Positions 5,924 through 8,581 of a DNA stretch of 8,581 bases are shown in pieces. The translations under genes were made by a program, and so were the position numbers. The DNA is from Candidatus Omnitrophota bacterium (GTDB lineage Bacteria > Omnitrophota > Gorgyraeia > B26-G9), in the NCBI GenBank assembly GCA_003645745.1, contig QNCH01000055.1, positions 1 through 8,581 of the forward strand. Direction: 5' to 3'. Every line of letters begins with the position of its first letter. Within the stretch, counting starts at the first letter, position 1. The notes under the pieces are model-generated. The model had not been told where the DNA came from, searched no databases, and was given only the letters and a program-made list of their open reading frames with translations.

Positions 5924-6832
5924 TTAAACCTGCTTCATTTTTTTTGAAATTCTTAATTGAGTAAGAGATACAATTAACAAGATTACCCCAAAAACTACCG
6001 CCTGAGTACACGCGTAACCAAAACGTGAAGCTCCCTGCATAGAAGCAAGAATTCTGGTTACCGGAACTTCTGTCGCATATCCAGGCCCGCCATTTGTTGT
6101 CGCAGCAATAATATCAAAAATCTGCATTGTGCCTAAAATAGTCATAATCATTACTAATACAAAAACAGGAATCATCATTGGAATTGTCACATTAACAAAT
6201 TTTTGCCACATCCCAGCGCCATCAACCTCTGCTGCTTCATAAAGCGCGCGCGGGATACCCTGCAAACCAGCTAATAGAATCACAAACCCCCAACCAAACC
6301 CTTTCCACATATGAATAACCGCAATACAGGTTAACGAAGTTTTAGGGTCAGAAAGCCAGGCGCGGGCTAAATGCTCAAGACCCAAAAAACCTAACCAATG
6401 ATTTAAAAGCCCATAATTACCGTCATAAATCCAGCCCCAAATTAACCCCACTACAATACCCGACAAAACAGGAGGTAAATAAAAAATTACTCTAAATATA
6501 TTTCCTCCGCGAATATCTTTATCAACAAGCAATGCTAAAATTAAAGCAAGGGCATTTTGAAAAATTAAAGCTAATAAAGCAATATATGCGGCATGGCACA
6601 TAGAATTCCACCATGGGCCATCACTAAAAATTTCTATAAAATTTCTTAGTCCAACAAATACTTTACTTAAAGCGATCCCATCCCAGTTATGTACACTTAA
6701 CCAGAATACCTGAGTAAAAGGATATAAGCCAAACAAAAGAAAAATAACCAGAGCAGGTAAAATAAAAAGATAGCTTGTAGTCAAATCCATCACTTTACTG
6801 ATATTAATTTTATTTTCTGATTTTGGCTTCAT
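5924..6832 (-). CDS. Sugar ABC transporter permease, MalF/UgpA type (CUT1 family)
   Basis: This is a 302-residue permease with six membrane segments, at about 17-45, 77-103, 113-138, 167-190, 217-240 and 271-292. The EAA loop is at 199-221 (EAAEVDGAGMWQKF, then prolines at 218 and 221). The periplasmic stretch TNGGPGYATEVPVT (246-259) is a hallmark of UgpA/LacF-type subunits. It lacks the large periplasmic loop and extra N-terminal helices of enterobacterial MalF, as is usual for the wider family. It forms a heterodimer with the next gene's product, and both need an ATPase that is not encoded in the window. The ATG at 6832 lies 7 nt after the stop of the binding protein gene. No Shine-Dalgarno sequence is visible (the upstream bases are A-rich), so translation probably relies on coupling. 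Confidence 0.95.
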   Translation of the reverse strand: MKPKSENKINISKVMDLTTSYLFILPALVIFLLFGLYPFTQVFWLSVHNWDGIALSKVFVGLRNFIEIFSDGPWWNSMCHAAYIALLALIFQNALALILALLVDKDIRGGNIFRVIFYLPPVLSGIVVGLIWGWIYDGNYGLLNHWLGFLGLEHLARAWLSDPKTSLTCIAVIHMWKGFGWGFVILLAGLQGIPRALYEAAEVDGAGMWQKFVNVTIPMMIPVFVLVMIMTILGTMQIFDIIAATTNGGPGYATEVPVTRILASMQGASRFGYACTQAVVFGVILLIVSLTQLRISKKMKQV

Positions 6833-6839
6833 TTTTGTT

Positions 6840-8171
6840 TTATTTCTTGTTATATTTTTCAGACCGTTTCATTTCCTGTTCTTTAATTTTTTGCATTTTC
6901 TGAGCTAATTCTTCTGGTGTTTGCTGGCCAATGATGATTAACTGAATCCCTTTACCCATTGTTTCAATTACACGCGGATATTCACTATTCGGCAATTGGC
7001 TTGGATGCACAGTATTTTTCATTGCTGAAGCAAATTGCTTTAAGTGTGGAGATAAATTAGACAAAGCATTTCTATTTGAAGGAAGATTATGCGTCTCCTT
7101 AGACAGAAAAATTTGTTGTTTTTTTTCTGTTATCCATTTCAAAAATTTAATTGCCGCTTCTTTATGCTTTGATTTTGCGTTTACCTTAAATGATGATCCT
7201 GCTCCTCCCCAAACAACAACAGGATATTTATCAGAAATTTTAGGAGGTAAAAACACCCCATAATTTAAATCAGGATTCATTCCTTTATATACATTCACAC
7301 ACCATGAACCATTAAAAGCTAAAGCAGCCCTTTGATTAGCAAATGTTTGCTCTGCATGCTTATTTACCATAGTAATCATACCACTGGCTAACAATCCTGA
7401 TTTCCCCATCTCATCAAACAAACTAAAAACTTTTATCCAATCAGGGTCAGTATAAGGAACTTCTCCTTTTATTGTAGCCAAAATCTTATCTTGCCCCATA
7501 ATATTCCATGCAAAATTATCCGCAAGGCAATTAATCATCCAAATCTCTCCCCATCCGCTAACCAACCCCTGGATATTATTTTCCTTTAATTTTTTAGCTA
7601 CAGCTTTAAACTGCTCAAAAGTACGCGGCGGCTTATTAGTGTCAAGCCCTGCTTTAGCAAACAAATCTTTATTATATAAAAACTGAATATTGGTTACGTC
7701 TATGGGCACACCATAAATACCTGGCAGCACATCAAATTGATTATCTTTGACAAATGTATCCATAGACAATGCTTTTTTAAAAAATTGTTTTTTCCACAAA
7801 GCATTATTCGCTTCCATATAAGGAGTTAAATCCTCCACAAACCCTGCCTTAATAAAACTCGCGTAGTCCCTTGTTTCAGCAAGAATACCATAAATATCAG
7901 GCAAAGTATCTGTTTGAGCAGAAGCTCTGACTTTGTTACCATAAGCTTCTGAAGGGGCAAATAACTGAAATTCAACCTTCACCCCTGTTTCCGTTTCGTA
8001 TTGCTGCGCTATTTGTTGCAAAGTATCTTCCCGGTCAGACATCCAATGCCAGATAACTAAAGCAGGCTTAGAATCTTTTTGTGAAGATTTAGAAACACAA
8101 CCACTGGTAGGACTAAAAAAAATAACTGCACAAACAACTATACTCAAAAATCTAAAAATCCTATTTTCCAT
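6840..8171 (-). CDS. Sugar-binding lipoprotein of the ABC transporter (family 1 extracellular solute-binding protein)
   Basis: The product captures the transported sugar or oligosaccharide outside the inner membrane and hands it to the two permeases encoded downstream. I choose the ATG at 8171 (443 residues): AAAGGAG (8180-8186) sits 8 nt upstream, whereas the in-frame GTG at 8180 shares a base with that site. The N-terminus is hydrophobic and ends TSGC (cysteine 25), a lipobox with threonine instead of the usual leucine at -3. Family signatures include LVIWHWMSD at the first strand, GVPIDVTNIQFLYNKDLF (154-171), PPRTFEQFKAVAKKLK (181-196) and FNGSWC (286-291). Length is normal for the family. 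It is the first gene of the operon and lies behind a near-consensus promoter. The substrate cannot be assigned; the linked glycosidases suggest oligosaccharides. Confidence 0.93.
   Translation of the reverse strand: MENRIFRFLSIVVCAVIFFSPTSGCVSKSSQKDSKPALVIWHWMSDREDTLQQIAQQYETETGVKVEFQLFAPSEAYGNKVRASAQTDTLPDIYGILAETRDYASFIKAGFVEDLTPYMEANNALWKKQFFKKALSMDTFVKDNQFDVLPGIYGVPIDVTNIQFLYNKDLFAKAGLDTNKPPRTFEQFKAVAKKLKENNIQGLVSGWGEIWMINCLADNFAWNIMGQDKILATIKGEVPYTDPDWIKVFSLFDEMGKSGLLASGMITMVNKHAEQTFANQRAALAFNGSWCVNVYKGMNPDLNYGVFLPPKISDKYPVVVWGGAGSSFKVNAKSKHKEAAIKFLKWITEKKQQIFLSKETHNLPSNRNALSNLSPHLKQFASAMKNTVHPSQLPNSEYPRVIETMGKGIQLIIIGQQTPEELAQKMQKIKEQEMKRSEKYNKK
8137..8146. promoter_or_regulatory. Copy of the shared 10-mer ACTATACTCA inside the binding-protein signal-peptide codons
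   Basis: This ACTATACTCA copy extends to the same 13-mer (AACTATACTCAAA, 8136-8148) found in each arm of the inverted repeat at 1716-1750. Another copy of the 10-mer lies exactly 50 bp upstream at 8187-8196. It could be a downstream operator, but it is also coding sequence and may be chance. Confidence 0.3.
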
Positions 8172-8179
8172 TTTCCCCA

Positions 8180-8186
8180 CTCCTTT
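8180..8186 (-). promoter_or_regulatory. Ribosome binding site that fixes the binding-protein start at 8171
   Basis: AAAGGAG on the minus strand, 8 nt before the ATG at 8171. An in-frame GTG at 8178-8180 overlaps it by one base and so cannot be the start served by it. Confidence 0.75.
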
Positions 8187-8200
8187 ACTATACTCAGTAA
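8185..8200. promoter_or_regulatory. Short inverted repeat directly upstream of the binding-protein ribosome binding site
   Basis: TTACT (8185-8189) and AGTAA (8196-8200) are inverted around a 6-nt centre. The element contains a copy of the 10-mer ACTATACTCA (8187-8196) and partly overlaps the Shine-Dalgarno sequence. In the leader RNA it could form a weak 5-bp stem; as DNA it could be an operator. The stem is too short to be convincing on its own. Confidence 0.35.
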
Positions 8201-8247
8201 TGAATATTTTTTATCTCTAAAAATCAAATTTCTATATTATATCAAAA

Positions 8248-8276
8248 GTTATAACATAAAATAAATATTGTGTCAA
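8248..8276 (-). promoter_or_regulatory. Sigma-70 type promoter of the transporter and glycosidase operon
   Basis: On the minus strand, TTGACA (8271-8276, perfect -35) is followed by a 17-nt spacer and TATAAC (8248-8253, five of six -10 positions). Transcription would start near 8241, giving a leader of about 70 nt before the ATG at 8171. The -10 box is part of an 8-bp palindrome, GTTATAAC (8248-8255). A second TATAAT on the same strand (8236-8241) lacks a good -35 box. Confidence 0.75.
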
Positions 8277-8313
8277 GACTGGAGGCAGGCTAGCTTTAGC
8301 AAAAAATCTATTC

Positions 8314-8341
8314 TTGATTAATCCTGAAATATCCATATAAT
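8314..8341 (+). promoter_or_regulatory. Sigma-70 type promoter of the divergent hydrolase gene
   Basis: TTGATT (8314-8319), a 16-nt spacer and a perfect TATAAT (8336-8341) lie just before the plus-strand gene. A start near 8348 would leave a leader of about 24 nt. It is back to back with, but does not overlap, the minus-strand promoter at 8248-8276. Confidence 0.6.
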
Positions 8342-8371
8342 ATACCCAAAATAAAATTATGAGGTTGGGAA

Positions 8372-8581
8372 ATGATTAGTTTTGTCTTTATTCATGGGGT
8401 AAGCCAGCAAACTACAGGGTACAGTAATTTGCTTTTCCAGAATATACTTTTATCGTATAGAAATCTCTTAAAAAGACAAAAAAATTTTTCTAAAGATCAA
8501 ATACAAGCACAAACTGCGCAATTTATCCAAAAAGAAATTCTCTGGGCAGATATTACTACAGATTTAACAAATAGATATTTA
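8372..8581 (+). CDS. Alpha/beta-hydrolase-like protein (partial, N-terminal 70 residues)
   Basis: The frame is open for 70 codons from the ATG at 8372 to the window edge. GAGG (8361-8364) is 7 nt upstream. The protein starts MISFVFIHGVSQQTTGYSN. A beta strand followed by HGV and then a GY-type segment is the oxyanion-hole region seen in many alpha/beta hydrolases (esterase or lipase fold), and the later KEILWADIT resembles a conserved stretch in uncharacterised members with IHGVG...GY starts. The nucleophile elbow (GxSxG) and the other catalytic residues would lie outside the window, so activity is unproven. No signal peptide is seen, so it is probably cytoplasmic. It is divergent from the transporter operon and there is no evidence that it belongs to the same pathway. 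An ATG at 8359 gives only a six-codon frame and is not the start. Confidence 0.65.
   Translation, partial: MISFVFIHGVSQQTTGYSNLLFQNILLSYRNLLKRQKNFSKDQIQAQTAQFIQKEILWADITTDLTNRYL

Noticed and set aside
8172..8180. GTG at 8180 as the start of the binding protein
   Set aside because: It shares a base with the Shine-Dalgarno sequence; the ATG at 8171 has ideal spacing.
1..8581. CRISPR arrays, tRNA or rRNA genes, insertion sequences
   Set aside because: I saw no spaced direct repeats, no tRNA-like cloverleaf or conserved rRNA stretches, and no transposase motifs in the window.

Overview
The window is AT-rich (roughly one third G+C by eye). It carries a compact carbohydrate-uptake and glycan-processing locus on the minus strand, plus one partial gene on the plus strand at the right edge. 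Gene order and protein style fit an uncultured, environmental, probably Gram-negative bacterium: secreted clan GH-A glycosidases, small secreted jelly-roll proteins, and a sugar ABC transporter without its own ATPase. Candidate phyla related to the PVC group, such as Omnitrophota, are a guess that the sequence cannot prove. TGA is used as a stop (end of the second permease), so the standard bacterial code applies.

The main transcription unit runs leftward from a near-consensus sigma-70 promoter (TTGACA, 17 nt, TATAAC; 8276 to 8248). In order it encodes a family 1 sugar-binding lipoprotein (6840-8171), a MalF/UgpA-type permease (5924-6832), a MalG/UgpE-type permease (5074-5922), a secreted GH2-like (clan GH-A) enzyme with an alpha-helical N-terminal region and calcium-binding-type loops inside its barrel (3169-5067), and two paralogous secreted beta-sandwich proteins resembling carbohydrate-binding modules (2549-3166 and 1856-2500). 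Gaps between genes are 1 to 7 nt until the last pair (48 nt). A strong hairpin terminator (1794-1831) closes the unit.

A second leftward unit follows. It has a second clan GH-A enzyme, this time a lipoprotein (451-1644), then a multi-pass membrane protein of unknown function that runs off the left edge (1-441). The gap in front of this unit (1645-1855) holds three inverted repeats: the terminator, a perfect 13-bp AT-rich inverted repeat (1716-1750) and a REP-like palindrome (1677-1694). At the right edge, a divergent gene with its own promoter begins at 8372 and looks like an alpha/beta hydrolase.

Inferred working model: the two exported glycosidases attack a glycan, the two CBM-like proteins bind it, and the lipoprotein plus the two permeases import the oligosaccharides released. 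ATP hydrolysis would come from a shared ATPase encoded elsewhere. The substrate cannot be read from the sequence. A shared 10-mer (ACTATACTCA) near the start of both leftward units is a candidate common regulatory site.
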